Positions 12,136-62,230 of a stretch of 64,000 nucleotides of DNA are shown in pieces (positions within the stretch are counted from its first letter, which is position 1; each line of letters opens with the position of its first letter). Both the position numbers and the translations under genes were made by a program. The stretch spans positions 41,923,717-41,987,716 of the forward strand of contig OZ020305.1 of the NCBI GenBank assembly GCA_963971305.1. Reading direction: 5' to 3'. This stretch comes from Arcuatula senhousia (taxonomy: Eukaryota > Mollusca > Bivalvia > Mytilida > Mytilidae). The notes beneath the pieces were generated by a model. It searched no databases. It saw only the letters and a list, made by a program, of their open reading frames with translations, and was not told the DNA's origin.

Positions 12136-14111
12136 TAGCTCACCTGACCCGAAGGGTCATGTGAGCTATTGTCATCGTTAAGCGTCCGTCGTCCGTCGTC
12201 CGTCGTCCGTCGTCCGTTAACTTTTCTTCAAAGACCTTTTTCTCTGAAACCACTGAAGGGATTGCATTGATACTTGGTATACATGATCTTTAGGATGTCC
12301 TCTACCAAGTTTGTGAATTATATACATGTCGACCAACCAACATGGCCGCCGTTGCTAAAAATAGAACAGGGGGTCAGACCATTGTTTTTGGCTTATAACT
12401 CAAAAAGTATAAGAGATAGAGAAAATCCGAAGCAACCTTCCTTGTTCAGCATCAAAAGCTCTACGAATCTCTCCATTGAGTCGAAGTTGTGAAACGACTC
12501 CTTATAGGAGTTATTGCCCTTCAATCATCAAATTTGACCATTTTTGCAGTTTGTGGACAATATCTTGAAAACCGTTAGAGCTAGAGGAAAAGTTAGCATT
12601 GCAAAATTGTTTAGCTCATTGAGATCTACAAAAATGATTTCAGGGTCTAAATTGTCAGATCGGCCGTTTAAGAGTTATTCCCCTTTAACTGTTTTTTCCT
12701 TTAATTTACACTGATTTTCAAAAATCTTCTTCTCTAAAACTACTTAAGGGATTGCATTGATACTTGGTATACATGATCTTTAGGATGTCCTCTACCAAGT
12801 TTGTGAATTATATACATGTGGACCAACCAACATGGCCGCTGTTGCTAAAAATAGAATAGGGGGGTCAGACCATTGTTTTTGGCTTATAACTCAAAAAGTA
12901 TAAAAGATAGAGAAAATCCGAAGCAACCTTCCTTGTTCAGCATCAAAAGCTCTACGAATCTTTTCATTGAGTCGAAGTTGTGAAACGACTCCTTATAGGA
13001 GTTATTGCCCTTTAATCATCAAATTTGACCATTTTTGCAGTTTTTGGACAATATCTTGAAAATCGTTAGAGCTAGAGGAAAAGTTAGCATTGCAAAATTG
13101 TTAAGCTCATTGAGATCTACAAAAATGATTTCAGGGTCTAAATTGTCAGATCGGCCGTTTAAGAGTTATTCCCCTTTAACTGTTTTTTCCTTTAATTTAC
13201 ACTGATTTTCAAAAATCTTCTTCTCTAAAACTACTGAAGGGATTGCATTGATACTTGGTATACATGATCTTTAGGATGTCCTCTACCAAGTTTGTGAATT
13301 ATATACATGTCGACCAACCAACATGGCCGCCGTTGCTAAAAATAGAATAGGGGGTCAGACCATTGTTTTTGGCTTATAACTCAAAAAGTATAAGAGATAG
13401 AGAAAATCCGAAGCAACCTTCCTTGTTCAGCATCAAAAGCTCTACGAAACTCTCAATTGAGTCGAAGTTGTGAAACGACTCCTTATAGGAGTTATTGCCC
13501 TTTAATCATCTTTGACCATTTTTGCAGTTTTTGGACAATATCTTGAAAACCGTTAGAGCTAGAGGAAAAGTTAGCATTGCAAAATTGTTTAGCTCATTGA
13601 GATCTACTAAAATGATTTCAGGGTCTAAATTGTCAGATCGGCCGTTTAAGAGTTATTCCCCTTTAACTGTTTTTTCCATTAATTTACACTGATTTTCAAA
13701 AATCTTCTTCTCTAAAACTACTTAAGGGATTGCATTGATACTTGGTATACATGATCTTTAGGATGTCCTCTACCAAGTTTGTGAATTATATACATGTCGA
13801 CCAACCAACATGGCCGCCGTTGCTAAAAATAGAACAGGGAGGTCAAACCATTGTTTTTGGCTTATAACTCAAAAAGTAAAAGAAATAAAGAAAATCGGAA
13901 GCAAATTTTCTTGTTCAGCATCAAAAGGTCCTTACAGTAGTTATTGCCCTTTAACTGTTTTTTCTATTAATTTAAACTGATTTCCAAAAATCTTCTCTGA
14001 AACCACTGAAAGGATTGTTTTGCAACTTTGTATACTTGAAAGTTTGTGAAATTTATTCAAACTTTGGCATAAGAGATCCGGTGAGCGATTCAGGCTCCTG
14101 GGAGCCTCTAG
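12136..14111 (+). mobile_element. AGCTCACC-family element A, Helitron-like 3' end, four ~490-bp units
   Basis: 5' end TAGCTCACCTGACCC with a nearby hairpin (GTGAGCTA), then a (CGTC)-type microsatellite of CGTCCGT steps (12180-12217). The core is four units with period about 490 bp (ATTGCATTGATACTTGG at 12261, 12752, 13242 and 13729; the fourth diverges and shortens). The 3' end has GGTGAGCGAT, inverted to the 5' AGCTCACC, then a palindrome GGCTCCTGGGAGCC and the terminal tetranucleotide CTAG (14108-14111). Hairpin plus CTRR is the diagnostic 3' end of Helitrons; the inverted 5'/3' motifs resemble Helentron-associated elements (HINEs). No helicase is encoded. Confidence 0.75.
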
Positions 14112-15288
14112 GTTAGCTCACCTTGCCGAAGGCAATGTGAGCTTTTGCCATCACTTGGCGTCCGTCGTCCGTCGTCCGTCGTCTGTCGTCCGTCGTTCAA
14201 CTTTTCAAAAATCTTCTTCTCTGAAACCGCTTGGCCAAATGTAATGAAACTTGGCAGTGATGTTCTATGGTATGTCCTCTACAAAACTATCGTTCGAAAT
14301 TTTGATTCGACAAAAAACATGGCCGCCATGGCTAAAAATAGAACAAAGGGGTAAATTGCAGTTTTTTGCAAATTACTCAAAAACCGTAACAGATATCAAA
14401 ATTCTGGCATGGGCAAAAGTAATCAGCACCTCAAGATCTACCTGCCCAGAAATTTTCAAGAAGATCCAACAACCGATGTAGGAGTTATTACCCCTTTTCT
14501 GGATTTTTTCAACAAAATTTACTTAGCCCATATTTAGCCCTGTATCTTGAAAACTAATCAAGATATTTCAAAAATTTAAATAGCATATGACTTAGCACAT
14601 CAAGATCTACAAAAGTTGTAACAGAGTCAAAGTTGTAAGATCATTCCTTTAAGAGTTGTACCCCTTGGATCGTAAAAATTTACCATTTACATTTTTACAG
14701 CTTTTTGTTCAAGTTTTCAAAAATCTTCTCCTCTGAAACCGCTTAGTCAAATGAAATGAAACTTGATAGGGTTGTTCTGTAGTATGTGGTCTACAAAATA
14801 TTCGTTTGAAATTTCGATTCGACAAAAAACATGGCTGCCATGGCTAAAAATAGAACATAACTGTAAATTGCAGTTTTTTGCAAATTACTCAAAAATGTTT
14901 AACAGATTTTAAAATTATGTTTGGGTAATAATGATCAGCACATAAAGATCTACCTGCCCTGAAGTTTTGAAGAAGATCTGACAATGGTTGTAGGAGTTAT
15001 TGCCCTTTTTATTGTTTTTTTTTTTTCTTCAAATTTTGCTCTTTTAAGACTAATATCTTGAAAACAATACAAGATATTTGAAAAATTTAAATTGCATATG
15101 GTTAAGCACATAAAGATCTAAAAATTATGTAATGGGGTCAAAGTTGTAAGATCTTTCTTGATAGGAGTTGTTTCCTTTAGAACATTAAAATTGATAATTC
15201 CACAGAGTAGCAGTCCTTTGTTAAAATATCCAGCATATAAGTATCATCGAATACAAGGTGAGCGATACAGGCTCCTGGGAGCCTCTAG
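14112..15288 (+). mobile_element. AGCTCACC-family element B, head-to-tail with element A
   Basis: Begins TTAGCTCACCTTGCCG, with a hairpin to GTGAGC and a CGTCCGTCGTC microsatellite. It has two ~512-bp units (each with ACATGGC(C/T)GCCATGGCTAAA) and ends AAGGTGAGCGATACA, GGCTCCTGGGAGCC, CTAG (15285-15288). The same termini as element A with a different core mark it as a sister subfamily. It starts immediately after the CTAG of element A, so the two form a direct head-to-tail pair at one insertion point. Confidence 0.75.
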
Positions 15289-16065
15289 TATTTATTTGTG
15301 GTCCGATTTTCAAAATCTTTTTTTTTCATTTGAATCCTTGTGAAAATTCCTGCCTGCGTTTTTCAATCGGATTTGCAATATCTCTTACCGTTTTTATGAG
15401 AAATTAGGCCAGACAATTGTTATATAGTTTTAATATGATGATTGTATCCACTAAAGTAATGTTGGTTCTGTATTTGGGGTTTGTGGCCCCTACTGTTTTA
15501 GAAAAAAAGGGCCAAAACGGGCCAAACCGGATGCATTATTAAAACTGTTGTAGAATGTTTATTATTCATTCAATTTTGAAAATTCTTTTTTTGTTGAATT
15601 GCTCATAAAGTTCTGTCTTCTAAATGTGTCAATGGTTTTGATATGTATTTCACTGTTACATTGCTACAGGGGGCTAAAGACAGGCCATGCCCATCAAATC
15701 AACCTTTTGATTTTTGGTCCGATTTTCAAAATCCTTTTTTCATTGGATTCCTTGTGAAAATCCCTGCTTTATTTTGCAATCAGATTTGTAATATCTCTTA
15801 CAAATTTTGAGAAATTAAAATTAAAGGGCCAAAAATGTCAATTAATACATGTATATGATTAAGGCTTTTTGTATTAGATGTTGATGTAAAAATATATGTG
15901 TCAAATATGCATTTTAACGTCCACCGTAGGATGCAGGTGTCAGAAAGCTTTGTAAGTCCACCATGGGCTTCATGTGACCAAAGCAATAGACTATCCATAT
16001 TGGGCCTCCAACGTACAGGGTTCAACTTGTTGCGGTCGTATCATGCTGCGCTCGGCGTAGCATTT

Positions 16066-16720
16066 TATTTTAGCCTACTTTTAGATTGTCAAAAATATAA
16101 TGAGACGATTAAAAGTTTTGTAAACGAAATTTGCAAAAACTTTTCATTTTTTTTTTAAACAGCCTAATTAAAAGTTGAAGTGGCTAATTTACCAACTTAA
16201 TGGTACTTTAGGTCGCTTTCAAAAGGTTGTAAGCTAGGTCGATTTAATTTATTATTATTGAGGTCGCAGGTTGTTTTCAAGGAACTTACAATGGAGGTCG
16301 GTTTTTTAATAATTGGAACACAGGGACTTGCTCCCCTTTACATTGACTCTAACAAAAAAATTGATAGAGGGGAGCAAGTCCCTGTGATTGGAATATGGAA
16401 GTCGCCAAATAACAGCTTTCAGGTCGTTACGGATCGTTTTTTTTTTAACCATTTTGGACTCCCATTTCGCTCCATATATTGTACATGGATATTAAGATGC
16501 AATATTCCATAGACCTTTTTGTTCTAATATACAGGTCGATGGTTGCTCAAAACATTAAAATGCTTATTTGCTTATGCCTATGGTACCAAGGCGGTGCATA
16601 GGCTAATGACAACACTTCTCCACCTAGTTAAGTTTTTGGCTTGTTTGGTGACATCAGTCCATCTCTACCCATTGGCTTCCATTTCTGTTGTAAGATTTCT
16701 TCGCCAGGTGTTGCTAGAAG
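16066..16720. other. Intergenic DNA with a small fold-back
   Basis: Repeated AGGTCG motifs occur at 16210-16420; apart from the fold-back at 16319-16386 I see no defined feature. Confidence 0.35.
16319..16386. mobile_element. 68-bp fold-back with perfect 19-bp arms and likely 7-bp TSD
   Basis: CACAGGGACTTGCTCCCCT (16319-16337) is exactly repeated in inverse orientation at 16368-16386. The flanks share ATTGGAA on both sides, a plausible 7-bp target-site duplication. Confidence 0.75.
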
Positions 16721-17160
16721 TCACAACTCGCGTTTTCCCTTATGCATCACCGTGACCAGTGTAATGCCTGTCTGATGACGGAGTGTGCAGGTTTTCTTAA
16801 AATGTGGCCAATCCAACGCCATTTCCGTTTTATCAACTTCGTTGATGCATAGTTTGGTCTTCTTCCATAGGTCAATGTTACTAAATAAATTTTGTTTGAT
16901 CTTCAATATCTGTCTGAGGCAGTTGTTCACAAATGCCTGTATCTTGTTCAATGCTAGGCACTTGTTCGTCTTCCATGTCTCACATCTGTATAACAGTATG
17001 GTTTTGACGTTGGAATTTAAGAGCCTGATTGTTTTATTCAGTGTGATGTTGCTAGCTCTCCATTTTGATGACAGCACTTGCTTTCCTAATTCTGCAATTC
17101 GATATCCTTCTCTGACCCACTCTTGCTATCCATTACGCTGCCAAGATATGTGAAGCAGTC
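16721..17160 (-). pseudogene. Non-LTR reverse transcriptase C-terminal remnant
   Basis: On the - strand the frame 17077-16721 reads SKWRASNITLNKTIRLLNSN, VKTILLYRCETWK, AFVNNCLRQILKI and then a WPHFKKTCTLRH segment. These match the post-catalytic tail of LINE reverse transcriptases (K-x-R-L-x-N-S-N-V-K-x-x-L-L-Y-x-x-E-T-W and L-R-x-I-L-x-I). The YADD-bearing catalytic part is absent, so this is a dead 3' fragment, in opposite orientation to the reverse transcriptase at 17503. Confidence 0.7.
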
Positions 17161-17324
17161 CACTTTTTCCAGGGGATTGACTTTACTTTCCGACTGGTTT
17201 ATCAAATTAAACCTTCAAAAGTCATTATGATATTCGGTACTTTAAATCTACCTAAGTCTAAGAGTCTTTTAAAAAGAAGGGGTGGTAACCTGCGGAAGTC
17301 TATATCAGGACAACGGGATAATCG

Positions 17325-17428
17325 CACAGGCACTTGTTTCTATCAATAATGGGGGGTCGAGTATATATTAGATAAAGAGCTCTCGAGCCCCCCCCCCACC
17401 CCATTAGAGATAGAAACATGTGCCTGTG
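17325..17428. mobile_element. 104-bp fold-back element
   Basis: CACAGGCACTTGTTTCTATC (17325-17344) and its inverse (17409-17428) pair with a single mismatch. An inner GGGGGGTCGAG / CTCGAGCCCCCC stem adds to the hairpin. Confidence 0.75.
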
Positions 17429-17502
17429 GGTGAATCGATTAGAGTCATATTCATGCAAACGGTTCTTGTAAAATATTTGTCCTGTTTGTGTTTTAAATTA
17501 AT

Positions 17503-19500
17503 TTGCGTTGGATCAACAGCTTTCTTAGTGACAGGTCAGCATGTTGTCAGCTCGATGATTACTGTGGAGAACCTTTCAGCACCACAATGGGTCTGCCGCA
17601 GGGTTCTGTCATCTCGCCTACACTATTCAACCTGTTCATCAACGACATGATGGAAGAGATAAAAGGAAGTAACATCAAATTTGCAGACGATGGAACAATA
17701 TGGCACACTGGAAAACACCTGACGACCGTAAAACAACTAGTTTCTGACGACATCATGAAGATATTGAAGTGGACCAAACAATGGCGGATCAACCTCAGCC
17801 TGGATAAAAGTGAAACATGCTTTTTCGCAGCAAAGGAAATAAATGAGAACGAAAAGAGCATCCAATCAGGGCAAATCCAGTTCAGATACAACAGAACACC
17901 AAAACTCCTAGGAGTCACACTGGATGAAAGACTAGACTTCAAAGAACACGTGAACAGAACAGAGCAAAAAGCAAACAGAGCCCTACATACTATCAGGGAA
18001 ATCGAAGGGTTAGCCAGCATATCAAGGACCAAAATCCTGAGTATATACAACAGCCTTGTACGATCAATAATTGAATATGCATGTCCAGTCTGGCAAATTA
18101 CATCACAAGAGAGCATGAAGAAGCTAGAAGCAATACAAAGAAAAGGCCTGGCCATATGCCTAGGATTACCAGGAACAGCAGGTAGAGAAGCCATGGAGGT
18201 AGAAGCCGACATCACCCCAGTTGACCTTCGCTTGGAGGAGATAGCTGTCAGGGAAATAGCCAAGATACAAGCTAAATCAGTGTATGAGCCAATCAAGCAA
18301 TGCCTGGGTCGCCTGTATGACCAAGAAGGATATGAAGTGTTTGCGTCTCCTCTAGGAAAAGCCCTAAATCAAGCGGAAGACATGAGAAGGACTACAGGCA
18401 TAGACATCAAACTGATAGAGCCAGAAGTAACTTTCAAACCTGGATGTGAAAAGTTGATGATGTCAAAACCACATTACTGGAACAGACTAGGCAGCTCCAA
18501 ATCAAGGACAGACGAACAACAACTACTGTGCAAGGAATTGATAGAGAAACTACTTGGAGGTGCGAATGAAGAGACAATCATCGCTTTCACAGATGGGTCT
18601 TGTCAGGGAAACCCAGGACCATGTGGAGCAGGAGCTATCTTATACCCAGGGAGTAAGGGCAACATCCAGCTAAGAAAACCAGTAGCCAGACGAGGATCGA
18701 TTCTTCTGGGGGAGCTAGTGGCAATAGAGATAGTACTGCAGCACTGTATTGCCAACCCGTCAAAAGACCACAACAAGCTACACATTTTGTCAGACAGTCA
18801 GACAGCGGTTGGAATTATTTCCCTGAACTGGCAATCGACCAACTACCTGGACCTCATTAGGGACATAAAGGAGCATATCCATGTGCTGTCCAGAAGCGGA
18901 GTGGAAGTAGTGATCTCATGGACCCCAGGCCATGCTAATATAGCCGGAAATGAGATCGCTGACATGCTTGCCAAACAAGCCGCGACGGACGCATGCAACA
19001 TGGAAGGAGAGTATAACTATGTCACAAAATCAGATATACAGGTAGCGGTAAAAAGATCTACAAAAAAGAAGTGGCAATTCCGTTGGGACAACGGGAACAC
19101 AGGAAGACTGCTACAGGAATTACGGCCAAAAGTAGGACAACCACCAATGCTGGATTTTCCTAATTGTCACACTGGGCGCATTCTTACAGAACTACGCACC
19201 GGCTACAACCGCCTAAACAAATATAGACATCAAATCGGAATCGCCCCAACACCAAAGTGTGACTGCGGATCTGACGAGACCACAGAACATTATCTAATTG
19301 ACTGCCAGAAGTACGACACCCAGAGACACAAGCCACAACAGCAAATCAAGGCCCTTTCACCGTGCCTAACCTTGGAAGTCCACCACCTCTTATCAAAGAC
19401 AGAAGAAAACAGAAAAGTATACCAAGACATTTTAATGCTAGTGGGAGAATACATTACGAACACGAGACGATTTGATACTCCTCGTCTCCCACTACCCTGA
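17503..19500 (+). CDS. 5'-truncated I-superfamily LINE: reverse transcriptase palm to RNase H and C-terminal zinc knuckle
   Basis: An uninterrupted frame of 665 codons, preceded in frame by a stop at 17494, so the start shown is where coding similarity begins (WINSFLSDRS) and not a real initiator. Domains in order: the reverse transcriptase B motif GLPQGSVISPTLFNLFINDM (about residues 30-49); the catalytic FADD motif (about 60-63); thumb region with SIIEYACPVW; RNase H (about 355-490) with FTDGSCQGNPGPCGAG, the Glu of ELVAIE, LSDSQTA and SWTPGHANIAGNEIAD; and a C-terminal CDCG-x9-H-x4-C zinc motif (about 610-630). Fingers, motif A (first catalytic Asp) and any endonuclease are missing. Fused RNase H is typical of the I superfamily (for example the I or Nimb clades). 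Codon use is GC-richer than the flanks and there is no frameshift, so the insertion is probably young. It ends about 350 bp before the kinase start codon. Confidence 0.85.
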   Translation: MRWINSFLSDRSACCQLDDYCGEPFSTTMGLPQGSVISPTLFNLFINDMMEEIKGSNIKFADDGTIWHTGKHLTTVKQLVSDDIMKILKWTKQWRINLSLDKSETCFFAAKEINENEKSIQSGQIQFRYNRTPKLLGVTLDERLDFKEHVNRTEQKANRALHTIREIEGLASISRTKILSIYNSLVRSIIEYACPVWQITSQESMKKLEAIQRKGLAICLGLPGTAGREAMEVEADITPVDLRLEEIAVREIAKIQAKSVYEPIKQCLGRLYDQEGYEVFASPLGKALNQAEDMRRTTGIDIKLIEPEVTFKPGCEKLMMSKPHYWNRLGSSKSRTDEQQLLCKELIEKLLGGANEETIIAFTDGSCQGNPGPCGAGAILYPGSKGNIQLRKPVARRGSILLGELVAIEIVLQHCIANPSKDHNKLHILSDSQTAVGIISLNWQSTNYLDLIRDIKEHIHVLSRSGVEVVISWTPGHANIAGNEIADMLAKQAATDACNMEGEYNYVTKSDIQVAVKRSTKKKWQFRWDNGNTGRLLQELRPKVGQPPMLDFPNCHTGRILTELRTGYNRLNKYRHQIGIAPTPKCDCGSDETTEHYLIDCQKYDTQRHKPQQQIKALSPCLTLEVHHLLSKTEENRKVYQDILMLVGEYITNTRRFDTPRLPLP

Positions 19501-19850
19501 TCATGAGCCTGCGCACTTTTTTCCGACAAGTATTGTGAGAATATTATACTGTGAAAAACATTCCGCATGAGGGAGCCACTAACGCATGCAGAGATCAGTC
19601 GTGTCTGTATAGACGGCAGGATCAGGATCAGGATTGTTTTAGCTGATATGCTTCTATAGAAAAATGCTTTTGCTTTGTTCGGGAACGGGATTGTCTTTTA
19701 TTAAAAAAAAAATCTTCCCGCATTTAAAGTTTCCCGCGTTTATGATGTTTCGTCCATTCGGAACCTATCGTCTTCTTTACCACGTGATTTGTTTGTTGAT
19801 ACTCGCAACCAAATTCGACTTGGATTAGCAGACAAATTAACCACTCAATA
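19501..19850 (+). promoter_or_regulatory. LINE 3' UTR followed by the presumed CaMKIV promoter and 5' UTR
   Basis: The first part is presumably retrotransposon 3' UTR (GGATCAGGATCAGGATTG direct repeat near 19618). The part nearer the gene is less AT-rich, with an E-box CACGTG at 19781-19786 and no clear TATA box at a sensible distance. Promoter assignment is inferred from position alone. Confidence 0.35.
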
Positions 19851-59032
<39,182 letters not shown>

Positions 59033-60344
59033 ACGAGAATTGTTTGTGAATAAACTCAATCAGAGACTCGGGTGTATCATAAGTCATTCTTTTGTATATT
59101 ACACCATTACATGAACAAAGAAGTGATCAAATAATGAATTTTAAGTTGTATACATATCTTATTCTACGTGTGGAAGAAGTTTAACTTTAATTTTAAAGTT
59201 TTTGCATATTTTGTTATGCAGATATGAATTATCTTTAAGTGAATTTAATTTTTAGTTTTCCTAATACTATTCCATATTTTGTGGAAGTGACCAATTAATA
59301 AAACTTAGGTGTATGTATTTTTCATTCCTGGTTTTTATACAAATGAAGTTCTTGCTTATTATACCATATTTCAATTTTAGTTTTGGAGAAGACATATTTT
59401 ATACTTAGTACTTAATATTAGTACAATCTGATACTAAAATAGCATCTTTCAGAATTTCACTAGATATCCCTCTTTTATTTTTTTTTCCTTTTTATTTCCA
59501 AATGTCATTTGTTTTAACAGTAAACACTGACAACTTACTTAAATTACTAAGCATGTTTGCATGATTTAATCCCTCTTATGAAAATGAATCCAAAACAGTC
59601 TTTTAAGTATACTTCAAATATTTTAGATTTTAAGTATAAGACTAAAATTTAAAATTTAAATTTTTTTATTAGTTTTGACCAGAACTTGTTATTTTCTTGT
59701 ATCAATAATCTTGAATGTTTTGTGCAATCTTAAATATTTAGATGATGACCATCTTTATTTATTGAAAATACTATAAAGCCTAATTTATATCAACACAAAT
59801 TTCAGTAACAACAGATTGTTTAAATATACTGTTCAACTTTTATATTTTTATAAATTTTGATTTTGTTTAATGAAAATATTTGATATTGTTTTTACAAACT
59901 TTTAATACATGAATGTTACTGTACTTTTGTTTAGATATTTTTTTATTTTATATTTTAATGTTTAGATTTCATGTTTCTATCACTTAAAATGTGTTAACTT
60001 TTTGTGATACTTTGTTTACAACATCCAACTGTGATGAAAATATATATTTTTCAAATTAATAAAAATAATAAACCTTTTTTTTTCTCTCATTGAGTGGTGA
60101 GATATATGTACAAGAGAGATGTGGAATTAATATAAGGTAAATGTACACATTTTAATAAACAATTCTGGGAACCAAGAAAGACATTAAAGGACTCAAGTCA
60201 ACAAGTTGTAGATATTATCCCTAATTCCAAAAGACCAATACAATTCTACAAATGCATTCTGTCCTTATAAAACAATATTTCTAATAACATTTAATTATTC
60301 AGATTGATGCACTTTTTGTCAGTGACCAAAGTTCAAAAGACAAA
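59033..60344. other. CaMKIV 3' UTR and following AT-rich DNA
   Basis: Long T- and A-rich stretches; no other gene seen. Confidence 0.4.
59049..59302 (+). terminator. CaMK4-like: CaMKIV candidate polyadenylation signals
   Basis: AATAAA at 59049-59054 (17 bp after the stop) and at 59297-59302. The second leaves a more usual 3' UTR length. More lie downstream near 60057-60070, so the real end is not fixed by sequence. Confidence 0.4.
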
Positions 60345-61330
60345 GCATAGATATTACTTTCTGGCAGCGACAGCATAAACATTTTTGTAAGACTTTTGTG
60401 AAAAATGTATTACATCAAAAGTATAATACCTGGGCATAATACATTGTTCCGGTAGCTAGGCATCTGATATTTAGTGTTAGGTTGTTGTCTATGTAAATGG
60501 CACCATGTTGCACTACTCTGACTCCATTTTCATGCTTCAATAAGTCTGTAAACTTAGGGTTTTAGAGTTGTAAACTTCTTTGTTAGACTTATGTTGAAAT
60601 GAATTACATAAAAAGTATAATACCTAGGCATCAGATATTTGGTTTACAGACAGTAGGGTTGTGGACTTCATAACTGGCACCATGCCTTGTGACCCTGTCA
60701 GACCCCACTTTCATGCTTCAACAACTCTGTGAACTTAGGTCTTTTTTGGAGGTCAAAAACTTCTTTGTAAGACTTTACTTGAAAAATATGACATTAAGGC
60801 ATCTGAAAATTAGTATACAGACTCTTGGGGTTGTGGTCTGAGCAACTTGCACCATTCAATGTGACCCTGACCCCACTTTCATACTTCAAAATAGTGGTGT
60901 TCTGATAATCGGTACAAGTCTGAAATCGGTTGTTTAAGGTCATAGATGTAGATAATCGATTGTAGTCGATTCAAATTTCATTGAATACAAGTGTACAAAA
61001 ATAAAAGACATGGCTACTCTAACTGTATGTTTAGCATTTTTGTTAAGCACATTTATTTTTATTTTTTTATGTTCATAATGCCTAAAATTATAATTTTTTT
61101 ATTTATGGTGTTCTTAAGATTTCACATTGGCATACCACATGTAAAAAAATATTTTGTGAGTTTTATTTCAATTTTAAATGTGTAGATTACAGACTTCCTT
61201 GACTGATAACACAAAAAACAGAAAGAAACAACCATGTTAACAAGCATGTTAAGGGTATAAAAAAACTTGTGCTAATTATTAAACCGATAGAGATAGATAA
61301 TCGGTCGGTTGGGGCAAACCAATAAGTAAA

Positions 61331-61427
61331 GGATATAAGCCGTAAACAGTCCATTCCGTAAAATATTGGACAGGTCTGAGGCGCAGCCGAAGACCTGTAC
61401 AATATTTTACTGAATGGACTATTTAAG
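61331..61427. mobile_element. Fold-back of ~97 bp
   Basis: ATATAAGCC, AGTCCATTC, TAAAATATTG and CAGGTCT on the left are answered in inverse order on the right by AGACCTG, CAATATTTTA, GAATGGACT and GGCTTATAT, around a GC-rich loop. Confidence 0.75.
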
Positions 61428-61561
61428 GCTTATATCATTTAAAACACAGTTTATGATGAAAATACATTTAAATTAAAGCATAAAACAAATAAAATATAGT
61501 TTTATTATCTTTTATTATATACGTTTATAAAATCAGATAATTTAAATACCCTAACTCAAAT

Positions 61562-61634
61562 CCCCCCGTAGCCTAATGGTTAGCAGTCCCGCCCGTAGTC
61601 AGACAAGTTGCAGGTTCGAATCCAGGTAGGGAAA
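61562..61634 (+). tRNA. tRNA-like sequence, probably pseudogene or SINE head
   Basis: An A-box-like TAGCCTAATGGTTAGCAG and a perfect B-box GGTTCGAATCC are spaced as in a tRNA. The acceptor (CCCCCCG with GGTAGGG) and T-stem have mismatches, so a functional tRNA is unlikely. Confidence 0.4.
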
Positions 61635-62230
61635 ACATTTTTGCTTGATATTATATACGGAGGTGCAATCAGGAAGATTAAATACCTGAATTAAACACTT
61701 TTCAATCATGTGATTTGGTAGCCAAATGGTTGGTACGGTGGATTGTAGTTACAAAGATAATGGGTTAAAATCAAGGCATGGCAAACTTCCCACAAAAATG
61801 TTAGTAAATTTATATTTGCTGCATTTTTCCTTAAAACATCAACTGAGACAAATGTTGCACAATTCTGTAATATCACATTAAAGCAATCCAATATTAAGTG
61901 GACTACAGTCCAATATTAAGAGAAACGGTAATATAAAGTACAGCATTAACAATAGCATGACGTCACAACTGTGTTTAAAAATAGATAATCAGTTTGGTTT
62001 TTTAAACGATTGGACAGTCAACAATTCTGTGAGCTTAGTTTTTTTTGGGTTGTAAACTTCTTTGTAAGACTATAGTGGAAGATGAATTATTTGAAAAGTT
62101 TTATACCTAGGCATCTAATATTTAGTATTCAATCACTTAAGGTTGTGGTGTACTAAAGGCCTAGATAGATTGTGAATGAGTTTCACAGTGATGCCAACAG
62201 TCAAGACATACTTTGAGTGGCCACACTTGT

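Larger units (their letters stand above)
9885..16065 (+). mobile_element. Outer hairpin-ended element (TACGACCGCAA family) carrying three nested insertions
   Basis: The 5' end is a hairpin, TACGACCGCAAAA...TTGCGATCGTA (9885-9911), followed by a GTCGTCGTC microsatellite. The 3' end carries TTGCGGTCGTA (16030-16040), inverted to the 5' terminus, then a hairpin GCTGCGCTCGGCGTAGC (16045-16061). The core has diverged ~390-bp units at about 11131 and, after the insertions, from 15289; each holds GGGCCAAAA and CTGTTACATTGCTAC. The unit breaks off at GACTTTTTA (about 11365) and resumes at TATTTGTGGTCCGATTTTC (15292). The intact order can be seen in the nested copy at 11763, so 11366-15288 is inserted DNA. 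Confidence 0.7.
60345..62230 (+). repeat. Degraded GTCTCGCC-family element interrupted by an insertion
   Basis: Units with TTTTGTAAGACTT, CCTAGGCATC and GTGACCCTGACCCCACTTTC match the core of 53078-54290. Continuity breaks after ACTTTCATACTTCAA (about 60890) and resumes at TCAACAATTCTGTGAGCTTA (about 62018). So about 1.13 kb is inserted between, including AATCGGT-rich DNA, a fold-back and a tRNA-like sequence. The 3' end is near GTCAAGACATACTTTGAGTG. Confidence 0.6.

Noticed and set aside
16785..17153. 122-codon + strand frame
   Set aside because: It is the shadow of the - strand reverse transcriptase remnant, which has the recognisable motifs.
17559..18296. 245-codon - strand frame
   Set aside because: It is antisense to the reverse transcriptase-RNase H frame, which has all the motifs; the - frame has none.
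61562..61634. Functional tRNA gene
   Set aside because: Box A and box B are good but acceptor and T-stems are mismatched; kept only as tRNA-like.
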